Positions 21,172 through 34,291 of a stretch of 64,000 nucleotides of DNA are shown one piece after another. Below the pieces are notes generated by a model. That model was given only the letters and a program-made list of their open reading frames with translations, was not told the origin of the DNA and did no database searches. The first letter of the stretch is position 1. Every line of letters starts with the position of its first letter. Position numbers and translations under genes: made by a program. Origin of the DNA: Mariannaea sp. PMI_226. Its lineage: Eukaryota > Ascomycota > Sordariomycetes > Hypocreales > Nectriaceae. The stretch is from positions 1,612,001-1,676,000 of the forward strand of contig JANFOG010000005.1 of assembly GCA_024336345.1 (NCBI GenBank), read 5' to 3'.

Positions 21172-24100
21172 TTGCTTTCACGTTTTGTAATATATCTGAG
21201 GAAGTACGTAAGGAAGATCCTGATGAATGCTCAATTTCAAGTAAAAGGATTTATGTGAGCCGAGGACCGCCATGTGCGGTGTCGTCATTTGAGAGCATTA
21301 GTAATACAGCCGGTAGCCGGCACGACAAGCGTTACCGTGAGACTACGAAGCATGTTTTGAGAAGATATCTGAGAAGACATCACGCAAGTCATGGTGAACA
21401 ATAGAGCAATAGAGCATATTGAGAGAAACGGGCCTCAAAACAATGTCCAGTAAATGCACACGAAGTAAGCAGCTTCAGTCTGTATTATGTTTATGTGCGT
21501 GGAGTTTCTGGGCTCAAGGGGGTGTCTCTCTATGTTTTATTGAAGCTCGGCGTCCATGCATGTATCCGCTGGCAAGAGTTTTAGCTACATGCCCTACGCC
21601 AAAGCCATGAGGAGAGATCGCAAGCCACGAGCATGAGACCATGCCGGGCCCAGCTGAACGAATCATATCGCATGTATTCCAGTTATTCGGAGGGGACACT
21701 GAAATTAAATCTCCCAGTCATGAAATGAATAATCGACAAATAAAAAAGAGGGGCTATAAGACCGATCAGGCCATTGAGGGAAACTATTGCCAAGGCGGTC
21801 TCCAAGATCCAAAGCGCATACGATGTGATTCATTGACCCAAAACGCTACCGACGTCGTACTCTCGAGATTAAACGTCCAGGATCAGAGAAGAGCTATTGG
21901 GTCAGGATCTAGGTTTGTCGGCCAGACTCAGATAACAAATATCCTGGCTGTGCTGGAAATAACAGCATCGCTAGAACGGCAATTTATTTCTTGTCAGTTG
22001 AGGCTGCGAGGCAATAAACTACAGAAACTATCTTACTCAGTAATTACCTTATGCATGAATAGGTCCGAGTCGGTCGCAGTTTGCGTCTTAGAGGGAGGGA
22101 GAAAAGAAGCAATTAATTAGTAATTGCCAGATTACTGGCGAGCTAGTAATTACGGAGCAGAGATTCCCAAACCCATCAATGGAAATGACCCATGATTGAC
22201 AGGGGGCGGGAGCCTGTGTCTCCGTAGTCTCGTGGTTCAGCTCGGGCTGTCGCAGCCAACATAAACAATCCGTAGAAACTAAATAGCAACCTTGACAATC
22301 AAGCATACACAATATGTATAATCTGTATGAATATGTGCCAAGCTGCACTCCACGCCCCGTACTTTTTTCCCGCAGATGCGTAGATGAAAGTGCGGAGCAG
22401 TGAGTTAGTTGCTGGTGGGAACCGGCCGATCTCAAGAGGATGGCGAGAGGTGGAAATTACAACCGGCTCATCCTATCCGAAGCACACACCACAGCTCTGC
22501 AACAAAAAGACGGGCGCTAAAAAATATTTCAGGATCTGGGTACAGAGAATGATCGAAAAAGAGGGTGGATAATGGCTTGAGGAGATGCAACAGGCTGGTT
22601 AAGTTGGGCGGCTCGAATGCAAGGTTAGGTAGGATGCTGGGGAGAAACCGAGGGTCCGCAACAACGCGAATAATGGATACGAAGTGAAGCCAAAGTGATG
22701 AATGTCCCCAGACGCTACAAAGAGACGGTTCGATGCATTACCTTCCGAGAGGAGACGAGAAAGTGGCACCAGTGACAGTTATTAGTGACCCCAGTTCAGG
22801 TCGTGTTTTACGAGGTCGTCTTCGAATACCTAGATAGTTTGTAAACTTCCTTCGGCTCGAGGGAATCTTTGTCAACGAACTCTCGTCGTCTGTCTACAGC
22901 CCAGAACGTACCTTGCCTGATCAGATCAACCAAGCTGTGTCCAATGACAACTGCAGTCTTATGCACACGACAACAAGCACACCCTGGAAGCACCAAGGTG
23001 ATTATGCACATCGTGTGGGCTATTCGTACTGGGTATGGTACTGTGCACATACTTCCTACTCCATTCCTCGCTTCGTAAAGCCAGTCACGCGCCAATAGCG
23101 CAGAGCGCCAGGTCGAGCTGCCACCTGTTAAAGCTAGCAAGGGCCACTGTACCTCTGTAAACCCCATTGTGTTCACGTTCATCGGGTATCACGTTCTGGG
23201 AAGTTGCTCATCATCAAAGCACGGCCAGTTATCCGTATTGCGTGGGGCGTTGGAAACCTCGTAGAATCCCAAACGAGATTGTTCTAGCACGTAAAAGACT
23301 CCGTACCCCGTACCGTATATGGAAACACGGAGGTGCTTCAGCGGGCAAATAATACTGTGTAATAGAGTTGCAGGCATGAGAGTGCCGGTCCATCGCTTAC
23401 AGGGACCAGAGATAAACCCGTCGGGAGAAGGGTGGGAAAATGTCGATCAAGAAGAAGAAAAAAAATTTGAGGGAAATGCGCGGCCGATTTTCTGCGATAG
23501 GTACCAGGATTAATTGGTTGCATGAGCGCTATGGAGCAAATACGAGAAAAAAGTAACGTGCCCTCATGTCAGGTTTTCCGCACTGTCAGATCTTGCTTTT
23601 GATTCGCCATTTTTGGTGGTTTATCACAGCTCAGAGTACACGACAGGTCCTCAAGACAGGGGCGGTCTAGTGCCACAACCTGGGAAAATGATCCTACGAC
23701 TATGGATAATAGATAAGGCTGGGCAAGATTTGGAACCCTTTGGAGTAAGGCTTCTCCGGAGCCTTCTCCATTTCTTGTGCTGCTGTTATCAGTCTCCCTC
23801 CTGTCTGATAGAAGGGTCTCCTTCCAAGATTATCGAATGCTACTGCGTGCCGTACACTTGAGAGACTTTGGTGGATAAGGGGGAAATGAATTGAAATGGA
23901 CGCATAATAAATGCAAGGCGTTATCACCGAGAGCCCGGGGGTTCTCGTCGCGAAGGGGAACATCGGTCCGGCTGGCGATTTCAGAACTATTGGCGAGTGG
24001 GCGACCCAGGCTGTTGGCTAATCAAAGCCTGCCCTGCTATTAGCCGTGATAGGAGTTGCCAGGTTATCTGTCAGTGTTGGCGGGTGCCATGTTATTGTAG

Positions 24101-25970
24101 AGGTAAACTGGGAATATGGAAGCGCATGGTCCGTCCGAATGTTCTAGTCAGCGATTACAACCAAGCGAACCCTGCAAGCCCTGCAAGGCTCGGCGCATGG
24201 AGCCGTTGGCCCGGCCTGAGCCCAGTTTGTGCTGTGGTGTGAATCACCAAGGAATGAGGTTCTCAAGGGCGACCAGAAATTTGATCAGGCAAGCCTCCAA
24301 ATTCTGGGCTGGCTGGGATTGGGACTGCACAGTGCTGGTACCGACCGAACCGTACAAGACAGGACAAGGCGGACGGTTGAGAATCAGCGCTCCCCGTGCC
24401 ACTATTGCCACGCCAGCCAGAACGGTTCCTCGCCCTTCGTTTTTACTTGTAACTACATAGAACTAGGGAAGATGGCAATCAAGGCTTGATCTTGAGGCGC
24501 TGGGCCCCCAATCTCTCTTTCGACAGGTAGCCTACCATTCGAACACCACCATCAGCCACCAAGCCAGCCACCCCGTTCACATTCGGCCAATGGGCAGCAT
24601 AGATTGAAATTCTTGCCCGCCCCCAAAATCGGGTCGGCAGCCGCGCGCCCAAATGTCCATGTCCGAAAGGGAATTTGTGGCGTGTGGTTGGCTGCCAGAA
24701 CTGGCGCCTCACAAGGTCCTGGGTGCAGAGATTTTTCTCCCAGGTTCGGGCGTTGTGCACTTTCACCGTTTCCACCAGATACTTTTACAGCGCACAGCTG
24801 CAGGTGGCAAAGACACCAGCTGGTGAATGATAACTGGACCGGGAGGGCGGGTCGAGTGATGAGCCAATCAATAAATGTCAGTTTTCTTTTGGCAACAACA
24901 AATCCTGGCGATTCCAAAGGTATCGGCTTGATTGGTACAAGTCCAGAAAATCGCTGAAGCACCAAGACCAGAAGCAGTAGCCCTCACAGCTGGAGAGCTC
25001 GGCACTAGAAGAGCGAGGTGGCAAGCGGTCAGTGCAGTGGAACCTGGGAATAAATAGTCTGGCCCAGCACGGTCAGGTATCGACCGCGTCGCCGATTACC
25101 AAGTTTGCCAAGGTACAGAGGAAGCCACGGCGAGCTCCCCACAGAAGGAACGGGAGATATTACAGTGTACAGTGTCAACAGGGACCTATCTAAGAAATGT
25201 ACATGTACCTCAGGCAAGGCGGATGGAGGCCTGAGGACGGTACCTGCATTAGTGCATGTTTATGCCAGGGCAACAGCATGTCTTAGTCCAGGCTTGACCA
25301 GTCACAAGCATTGCATAACTGGGCGGTGGGTTAGCCACACCACGCCGTCTGGTTCCCGCTCCCTATCGTCTATCTTTGTGCATCCCACCGCCTGGGTGCC
25401 GGCTTGCTTCCGTCGTTTTGCGTGGCATTTTCGTACTGTGTTGACAGCAGCTATCGCGGACGTCACTATGAAATCACGGCCTATTTTTGCTGCCTATGGG
25501 GCACTTACGCAACCTACAAAGCTATTCCTGGGGGCTTGGTTCCAGCAGTTTGCTAATTAGCGAGAGAATCAGAGAGGAGATCGGCGACTTGCCCGTGTCT
25601 AATAGAGTGCCAAAATCTGGTCCCAGCGAGCTATTGTGGATTATTATGGCCTCCACGATGTCAGAGCACGGAACAGGGTTTCTATTCGTGGAAGCAGGAC
25701 GAGAAGACAAGCGAGGCTTGCGTAGCTGTCCCCAGAAAAGCGTGGGAGTCCAAATAAATCCGACTTGGTTGAGGAACCATGCCATGCATAGCGCCGTAGC
25801 TTTCGGCCATCTAATGAATTATGCTCTCACAATGAGGTTGCAGAAGGGTGGGAGAAAATATGTATTTACATAGTGGCTAGTTGGTGGTCATTAACAATCA
25901 TGCTATCGCTCAGCACCCAATGCGGGCGAAGCTTGGTGCTAATCCATCTGATCAGATCGTACCACGTTCC

Positions 25971-25991
25971 TTTTTTTTTTTTTTTTTTTTT
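25971..25991. repeat. Poly-T tract (21 bases)
   Basis: An uninterrupted run of 21 T, followed by TGGGAAC. It could be a nucleosome-excluding dA:dT tract or the poly-A tail scar of an old retroposed element; no target-site duplication or element body is seen beside it. Confidence 0.9.
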
Positions 25992-27487
25992 GGGAACATT
26001 GACCTGTGCACGATTGGTACATGCTCCTCAGACCCTTGCCAGCTGGGTATTCGGCATCTCCGCTGGAGGACTGGATGGTTCAGTCTTGCATACTGAGTGA
26101 TTCATCGCGCTCTCCGTTGAGCTCGACAGATCATAGGATCTGCACTTGGGCGAGAAGGTTATGAAATTTCAGTCAGATTGATTACAGGGTTAATTCCTGG
26201 TGTTTCTCAACACTCTCTGAGCATCCAACTTAGCATCTAAACGTCAACATCTGGATGGCCTGTCTTCTTGGAGGTACGGGATGTCGGCTCGAACCGAAGA
26301 TCAAATTCAAGCCAGAGGGGAGTAGCGGCATGGCCCCAAAGTCAATCACTAATTCATTCAATAGCCAAGAACTCGGCAACTTAGATAGGTGGGCAACGAT
26401 GGTAGCGCCCAGCTGGGGTAAATTAATCGCTCGCCTTGCCTCCGCAGATTTGCTCGGGAAAAACGTAAACCTCGCCTATTGGAGGGGCTCAGGGTTGAGA
26501 GAAAAAAATTATTAATTGCATACAGAATAATTCACACATTCTACTTACGAAGTTTGGTACGGAGGAAGGAATATGGAGAAGTGCAAGCGAAGGCAATTTC
26601 TTTTGAACGAGGTACTGGGACGTAACTTTTGTTTGATCAATTATTATTTGCGTGTGTAGGCCCAATTCTGTGTGGCATATCATCCGGTGCCTGTCGGGCC
26701 TAGCTTGACCGCTGGGCATGAATTACTCCATAAACCAGTCACTAAAATTTGTTTGACTCATAGGTACTGTACAAACAAGGTAACAGTACTTTTTCCTGCA
26801 AGATGGGTCAACTAGTACGTACCGGCCAGCATCACACCAACCCATGAACGCCCCACCGGCCGAGCCCATCCCATCTCCTTTTATATTTATTTTTATTCTT
26901 TTAGCCTCAACTGTCTCACACAGCACCGCTCGTCACAGGGCAAGACAGGTGTGTCTCATCTCCACTTATCTTTTTTGGGTCGTCTACACGGGTACTACCT
27001 CACTACCTGAGCCCCTTTGAGGCGGTTGATGACAGCTACTACGGTGCGAAGCTCGCAGGATGGAGCTGATGAGGCGTTAGTAGCGCCCACCCCTGAACTG
27101 CCATCTTGGTCGCCGCTGATTTGCCCTGCCTACCTACCATGTAAGTGTATGCAGTTGAATAACATGATTTTGGGGTTAGAGGACTATCACCCTGTTGGAC
27201 AGGGTCCACGCAGTGAGATGGTGGTGTGGCGCTTCTCCTTTACGCTCATATCGGTGCTGTCAAGATAATACCACAGAGCACACTCCGATTATCCGCACTT
27301 TTCTCACGCCCCCTGAAGCAGACTGAGGAGGACATCCCTAGTCCATCCCGTATTTCTCTCCGCGCCCCTCCGCTATCATAGAGGAAAATGGCCTTTCTTG
27401 GTCTAGGAAATACGTACGCCTTCCTCTCCACCCTGGCCCGCTGCTCTAGAAGCTGGTTCCTCCATACCCACCTCGTCACCGTACACT

Positions 27488-27502
27488 CCCCCCCCCCCCC
27501 CC
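27488..27502. repeat. Poly-C tract (15 bases)
   Basis: An uninterrupted run of 15 C, about 240 bases upstream of the wall-protein ATG, followed by CAGGGTTGCC. C-rich promoter sequence continues to about 27553. Assembly length errors are likely in such a run. Confidence 0.9.
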
Positions 27503-27574
27503 AGGGTTGCCATCACACCAACGAGCCTTTGCTCTCACCCTCCCCCCTCCCCCCAAGGTCGGTCGATTCTCCGG

Positions 27575-27580
27575 TATAAA
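27575..27580 (+). promoter_or_regulatory. TATA box of the CCG-6-like gene
   Basis: TATAAA in the context CCGGTATAAAGAAGG lies 161 bases before the ATG and is followed by a pyrimidine- and CAA-rich leader. This layout is typical of strongly expressed fungal wall-protein genes. Confidence 0.6.
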
Positions 27581-27740
27581 GAAGGACATTCTCCAGACCT
27601 CAGATGGATTCTCTTCTTTTTCTCTCTCACCCACATTCGCTACAAAAACCTTGACCTAGTCAATTTCATTCGTTACAGCAACCAATCAACCGATCCTCAA
27701 CTCTCGAGTTACCTTAATTCCAACAAACAAATCAGTCAAG

Positions 27741-28230
27741 ATGAAGTTCGCTGCTGCCGCCGTCCTCGCCGCCGTTGCTGGCGTTTCCGCCCACTCCAAC
27801 GTCACCTACACCACTGAGGTCGTTGACGTCTACACCACCTACTGCCCCTACGCTACCACCCTCACCCACGGTAGCAAGACCTACACCGTCACTGAGGCTA
27901 CCACCCTCACCATCACTGACTGCCCTTGCACCGTCACCAAGCCCGTCTACACCACCACCGCTGTTGTCTGCCACGACTGGTAAGTTTTGCTTCATGCTTT
28001 GGTGGCAATGAAATTCTAACAACTCTTGCAGCCCCAAGCCTCCCCCTGCTCACGGCAACAACTCTACCTTCATCCCTCACCCTCCCACCACCCCTGCTTC
28101 CAGCACCCCTACCAAGGGCTCTGGTGGTTCTGCTCCCTCCGAGGTTCCCGGTTCTTCCGGTGCCAACAAGGCCGCCGCCCTCTCCGGTGCTGGTCTTGCT
28201 GCTCTCCTCGGTCTTGCTGCCCTTCTGTAA
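27741..28230 (+). CDS. CCG-6-like GPI-anchored cell wall protein
   Basis: Exons 27741-27979 and 28032-28230 give 145 aa. It resembles the clock-controlled protein 6 family of small secreted wall proteins. A signal peptide [18 protein letters not shown] (cleavage near residue 18) leads into a Thr/Tyr/Val-rich core with repeated [14 protein letters not shown] and [18 protein letters not shown]. Five core cysteines occur in YCP, DCPC and VVCHDC. A Pro/Ser/Thr-rich, probably O-glycosylated spacer with one N-glycosylation site (NNST) follows, then a small-residue omega region (SGANKAAA) and a hydrophobic tail ending in LAALL: a GPI-anchor signal. The intron splits the cysteine codon of HDC and its removal is required, because the unspliced frame stops after HDW. 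Codon bias is extreme (nearly all C-ending), suggesting very high expression. Clock control is only inferred from the family. Confidence 0.88.
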
Positions 28231-31200
28231 ATTGGCAACTAGCGCGCCTCGTCGCCGTCCACGTCCTACCTACGATATCTACTTTACGATAATATCTAAT
28301 TTCGGGTAGCCTTCGCCAGTCCATGACTGGAGGAGCGTTGTGGGAATGTTAGTCGTTGGTTTTCATTTTGGGGAAGAGGGATAACGGATTTGAACTTCAA
28401 GCGGACTTTTTTTTTGGAGATGTATAGACTTATTGGGATACGAACATACGACGCGGAGAACCGGTATACTCCTGCACTGCTCTATGGAGTCTTTGTCTAA
28501 TGATGGCCACGCTTTGCAGGGTTGAGACACTTTTTGTATTTGAATCTTTGTCTCGGTGTTCGGAAGGAGCTCACCCCCATACCCTTATCTGCAGGATTTG
28601 AGTGTGCGGTCTTTCGGGGCTGGGAATATAATGTGTTTTATTTTCATCTAATTGCTGTGGACGATCTCGTTTCTCTGGAAAATCACTCGCGACCTCGTCC
28701 TCTGCAGGACTTGACAAAAGATATTCGCATTATCCATCCCCGAACAGTTTTCTTCGTTTTGGGGAGTGCTGTTGTCCTGTAAGGAGATGCAGTTCTCTCA
28801 TTGTTGGACGTGTTTATGGTCTCCTTTGAACATATCAGTGTTGGGGCGGCTCTATTGTATCATAGTTTAGAGCAAGACAACATTGTTTGGAGGCCAGTTT
28901 TGGTCCGACCTCATAATTACTATGTTACTCCCTTGTGCCCCTTGTGAAGTTTGCGTTCATGTTTCAAAAAAAACAAAAGTATATCGTCTGGTGTCTGAGT
29001 CAACGGCACTGACCGAATCTACAACAATGCGTTTGTTATGTCTTTGCTAGGTCGGTGAGAAGGGCATATTGAGTGAAAAAAAAAACATGTTGTGTCTTGC
29101 CCGCAAAATTTGGGTTGTTTGTTTATTTGTTTGTTTGTTTGTTCTACTGGAGAATACTCCCAAGTGCGTGCTTAGACTGTCGACCATCGCATAGTAGTCT
29201 GCACTTATCGGCCCACCTCGACCGGGGCCCCCAGAGACACATATTCGAGGGTTGAAGCTCATGCCAACAACTCGCTCCAAAGACGCGGACTGTCGGTCGT
29301 AAATGACGGGGTTAGACTACACAGTACACATTTGCATAGCTGCCACCTAACGGTGCAGGTGACTGACCAGGTAGTTACGCTACATCACCACTACAGGGCG
29401 TGTGAGGCAAGGCCGACTGACCTGCAATGTGGTATAGCAGACGTGAACTATTGGGGCAGACGGAGTACGTCGCCCTATGTTGTCTTGTCTTGGGCATGTT
29501 CATCCACTTTCACTTGACATTTCTGTGCCACTGAAGTGCCGCTTGTCACGTTGGCGGATGGCCCAACCGTAAAGCGGGAAGGGTGAGGCACAGCAAGGGG
29601 CTTCAAGGCTGGCACGGTGGCTTTTTAACCGATATTGCGATAATGGTTTAGTCTTATCTTCGTAGCCCTTTCTATCAACGTCCAAAAAAAAAAAGTTGGG
29701 TGTTTTTGGGGAAGAGGGGGAAATCTCGGGGTTGAGAAAGCTGTGACGAGTTGACACACCTGAGGGCAGCTCACCTAGCTTGTGGAGCCCGTTATCGTTT
29801 GGGACCTTGTTGCTGGATCTGTGTTGGCGTCGGTCAAGGCTGTCAAGGGGCTTTGGGTCTCTATCGCCTGGTACGCAACTATTGATTTCATCCATAGCCC
29901 TCGCGTTTTGGCTCTGATAGGGCAGACCACTAACCTATTGTAAACATTTATCTATTCGTTACTATACGTATCATCCTGCACCAGCAAGAATGAAACTCGT
30001 CCAAAGAGTTTTCAGACGAGAGATAGAGAGTTATAGCCCCTTGTCTCTAGTTAAGAGTGATTTGTTATTCCGGGAGGCTGCCTGGGTAGTGTGTTGTGCT
30101 GCTTTGGAACCTATACACGCATAGTAGTTAGTGTGTGGGAATTGCTTGTGCTCAAATTCAGAGGTTGGCCAGTTGATACAGCTCCCAGTCAGTTAGTCGT
30201 GAATCAATGCCCAACATACGATTCCCGATCGTTTTCAGACCTACCACCTATACCCAGGCATTCTATTGGGTTGACATATATTCTCGTCACAGAGCCCGTG
30301 CCACTCAGCTGGAAGTTGACAAAAAGGACGTGCCCAAAATATATATTTGTCGTGCAAGAACTAGTAATTATATATAGAAGTGACATGTTCCCTCTCCTTA
30401 ATTCTGATACATGACATTGGAGATCAGTGTCATAGGAGATTTGAGAAAGAAGACCTGACAGTCCATTGGGGGTATCTGGGGGAATAATGAGGTTATATCG
30501 GTAGTCTAACTACCCAACTCCCTTACCCTACAATCTCCATGTTGACCTTTAATCTCAATGGTCTTTCCGGTATTGGTCGTCCTTCCTCAACACCAATTAG
30601 CAGAAGCTTCCTCCCGAGTAAGCCTCGCTTATTTGGGGGAAAGTTTGTTATGGTTGATCCATTTGCCCATGGGCGAAAACCGAGGTATTCGCGGCACAAA
30701 CAGCTGCACAGCTCAGAGCCCACTAACTCCAGCACACTCCCTCGGGTGCCAGAAGACTACGTCGGGTATGGGTTGGGCTGCAACATGGACACAAAAATTC
30801 GAAATATAGAAACGGCTCCCGGTTCTCTCCGCCAGCTCTCAATGCAGTGGCATGATGAAATTTATATGAAGAGCCGACATACAGAGCGCCAGAAATGTTC
30901 AATAGAGGGCAATTGAGTGTGTTGCAACCGCGCGGGCGGAACGGGTCCCAGTTCGGCAATTGGACGGTGTACCTTGTCTCATGGAGGACGGGAAATCAAG
31001 ACGCCGCACCAATTGCAAAAATTTGCTCCTACTATGTACTTTGCAGATAGAGCAAGGATTAGTCAACAATTGGAGAATTTCATTGGCACTTGCATCATCA
31101 GAGCGGCATCAAACCCGTGGGACACAAGGCATCAGATTGTGTCGATGCCGGCGCCCATTGAGAGGGCCCCCCGGGTCGGCAAACGTCACCGGGCAAAGGG

Positions 31201-31805
31201 GGAAATTGGAGCTCCCCGGAATGCGGGGGAAGTGGGAACTGCCGCCTCCAAATTCCACTGCGCTCTCTCAGCTAAGGCCAACCACAAGGCAAGATTCGGA
31301 GCAGTGCCGGAGAGGTTGCCTCCATCTCTTGCATGGCAAGGGGATTGGAAAAGCAATTCAAACTGCCATGTCACGACATTTGTTCATGTCCTCCTGTCCG
31401 ATGTGATGAAGGTCGCTGGAGGCTGAGCTGAGAGAGAGGACATCCAGTCATCCAGTCATCCAGTCTCCAGTCATCCACACTGCTCCTTCCTCGTTCCTTC
31501 TCGGCTGTTTCTCTTTGCCGCCTAACCTTAGATACTTTAGTTATCACCACCAAATATCATGGGACCGACCTGCCGTTCTGAGTCGCGTCTCTCTAGCAGT
31601 CACTCGTGCTTGCCTCCCCCGCGCCGCTGATTATCTGACACATCAAGCCAAGCTCCACAGCTTCTTAGTCGCTCTTACTTTTGCCCAAATCGGTCTCCCG
31701 CGAAGCTTCATTCTACGCCGAGTTCGGTTTCATAACCGAATATTGCCGTCTCGGCCATATTCACCGTCATCACCTCCCCTGGCGCTTGTTTTTAAAGAGG
31801 TCAAA
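28231..31805. other. 3.6-kb gene-poor intergenic region
   Basis: No gene is supported between the wall protein and the acyl-CoA synthetase. The first few hundred bases are its 3' UTR. Open frames at 30539-31426 are short, overlapping and lack motifs. A TTTG repeat lies at about 29113-29143 and a CATCCAGT minisatellite at 31441-31476. The last 300 bases should include the promoter and leader of the synthetase. Confidence 0.55.
31441..31476. repeat. CATCCAGT short tandem repeat
   Basis: Three direct copies of CATCCAGT and a partial fourth after CTC. It lies about 330 bases before the synthetase start. No known function. Confidence 0.8.
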
Positions 31806-34291
31806 ATGAAGCTCATTCGCCAGAGACTCCTCACCTCCTCCCTCTCACGGCCTCGTAGAGTTCTCCCCGTCGTTCCATTTTCTCTCCTGGCACCGCGTCC
31901 CGCCACTCGCCGTTGCCGTCCTGTCCATTATCGAGGCATACGGCCAATGTCATATTTTCACCCCAAAGCTCAAGAAGCTGTAGCAATGTCAACCAGCGAC
32001 CATCATGTCCAGGACGAGGTGCTGCGGCACAGCCTCGAAAACCCTGAGGATTTCTGGCGTCATCAAGCCGAGCACCTCCATTGGCACAAGAAGTTTTCCT
32101 CCACACTCCAGCTGACGCAAAAAACTTTGAAGAGCGGCATCACCCATGACAGCTGGGAGTGGTTCCCTGATGGCGAAATATCTACCTGCTACAACTGCGT
32201 GGATCGCCATGTTCTGGATGGCCATGGCGATTACCCCGCTATTTACTTTGATAGCCCCGTTACCAATACCAAGGAGACATACACCTATCGACGGCTACTT
32301 GATGAGGTTGAGGTTCTCGCCGGGGCTCTCAGAGAGCAGGGCGTGAAAAAGGGCGACGTTGTGATGCTTTATAGTGAGTGGTGCAATATAGTCTGTAATC
32401 ACCGATTGAAATCCTAACAAAGGACAGTGCCCATGATTCCATCCGCTCTGATTGGTATCCTTGCGATCAACCGGCTCGGTGCTATTCACTCTATCGTGTT
32501 TGGTGGATTTGCACCCTTGGCTCTATCGCAGCGAATTGACTCGTGCAAGCCTGCTGCTATCTTGACAGCCTCATGTGGTATCGACGGAAACAAGCCTCCT
32601 ATCGTTTACCGTCCCCTTGTTGAGGAAGCCATCTCACTCTCTTCTCACAAACCAAGCAAGACTATCGTCTGGCAACGCGATCAGCATCAATGGGGCCCTC
32701 TTGATAGCAATAACGGCCAGCTGAACTGGCAGGACGTTGTGAAGAGTGCTCGAGATCGCAACATCAGAGCTGAGTGCGTCCCAGTCAAGAGTACAGATCC
32801 AGTCTACATCATCCATACCTCGGGCACTACTGGTACTCCCAAGGGTGTCCTACGCGATGCTGGTGGGCACGCCGTCGGCCTCCACCTCTCTATCAGCTAC
32901 CTTTTCAATATCCATGGACCCGGCTGCGTTTCATTCACAGCTTCTGATATTGGGTGGATCGTCGGCCACTCTTACATCGTGTATGGACCTCTCCTGACCG
33001 GTGCTGCCACAGTACTTTATGAGGGTAAGCCGATCGGCACCCCTGATGCGTCCGCCTTCTGGCGTATTGTGGAAGAATACAAAGTCAATACAATGTTCAC
33101 CGCGCCAACGGCCCTTCGCGCCATCAAGCGTGATGACCCTGAGAATGGCTTCTTCAACGAGTTTGGCAAGCGAGGCGGTCTCAAGTCTCTCAAAGCCCTC
33201 TTTCTCGCTGGCGAGCGATCAGAACCGACCCTCATCCAAATGTATCAGGAGCTCATTGCAGAGCACGGCGCATACGATGCCCATGTAATTGACAACTGGT
33301 GGTCCACGGAGGTTGGATCTCCCATCACTGGTCGTGCTCTCGTCCCTCATGCTGGCAAGCATAGGAAAACGGATGTTCGCGATCATCCGCCGGCCCACCT
33401 GAAGCCTGGCAGTGCTGGCAAGGCTATGCCCGGATTTGACGTAAGAATCGTGGACGATCAAGGAAATGAAGTTGAGAGAGGATCGATGGGCAACATCGTT
33501 CTCGCCATGCCTTTAGCCCCAACTGGCTTCCGGACTTTGTGGCAAGACGAGGAGCGTTTCTGGAAGGGATACCTGAAGAGATTCCAGGGCAAGTGGATGG
33601 ACACTGGCGACTCCGGTTGGATTGATCAGCAAGGTTACATTCATGTGATGAGCCGCAACGACGATGTCCTCAATGTGAGTGCACATCGTCTGTCCAGTGG
33701 TAAGTTACCTGTCTCCCGTTCCTCGTCTCATTCTGCAGTGCCTCTTTATCTTGGTTTGGGACTACCTTGGGCTTGGCTATCTTTCAGGACCATTCGCCAT
33801 GGTTTATCCTCAATATCTAATTTACTGATTTTCTCGTTGCAGGCTCTATCGAACAAGCCATTGCTTCTCACCCACTCATCGCTGAATCTTGTATTGTGGG
33901 AATACCTGACTCACTAAAGGGCCAAGTGCCTTTCGCTTTCATCACCCTATCCACACCAGATCACCCATCATCGGCTCTGCCTGATAAACAAATCGAAGCT
34001 GAGCTTCAAAACCTCGTCCGCAGTCAGGTAGGACCTATCGCGACTCTTGGTGGCATTATCCAAGGCAAAGGAATGATTCCCAAGACAAGATCTGGCAAAA
34101 TGCTACGGCGTGTGCTCAGGGAGATGGTTGAAAACGCTGTCCACGGAGAACTGGCTAAGGAGGTGTCGGTACCCAGCACCATCGAAGACACCTCGACCTT
34201 GGACGTCGCTAAAGCTAAAATTGCAGAGTACTTTGAGCTCAGAGGCTCAAAGCATGGCGACGTGGAAGGTATGATCAAAGCCAGGCTTTAA
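31806..34291 (+). CDS. Propionyl-CoA (acyl-CoA) synthetase, ACSS3/PrpE-like
   Basis: Exons 31806-32373, 32428-33699 and 33843-34291 give 762 aa. The ANL-superfamily enzyme activates a short-chain acid, probably propionate, with ATP and CoA. The adenylate motif IIHTSGTTGTPKGVLRD (about 317-333) ends in the GVxRD form typical of PrpE and ACSS3 rather than of acetyl-CoA synthetase. DNWWSTEVGSPI, the hinge region MDTGDSGWIDQQGYIHV and the C-terminal lysine motif PKTRSGKMLRR are present. The first intron splits an ATG and its removal restores MLYMPMIPSALIGILAINRLGA. The N-terminus (MKLIRQRLLTSSLSRPRR) is a basic, acid-free mitochondrial presequence. A second ATG at about residue 48 (MSYFHPKAQ) could give a shorter cytosolic form. 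Its likely roles are propionate detoxification through methylcitrate or use of amino-acid breakdown products. Substrate is inferred. Confidence 0.92.

Larger units (their letters stand above)
21172..27740. other. 6.6-kb gene-poor intergenic region
   Basis: Between the divergent starts of the quinone oxidoreductase and the wall-protein gene I find no coding sequence. Open frames are short (under about 160 codons), lack splice partners, motifs and codon bias, and overlap on all frames. Base composition looks balanced rather than AT-rich, with no long repeats or transposon genes. It holds a 21-base T run (25971-25991), an ACTCCGTA word at 23298, a C run (27488-27502) and, at the right end, the wall-protein promoter. 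It may carry distal regulatory DNA or a non-coding transcript, which the sequence alone cannot show. Confidence 0.6.
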
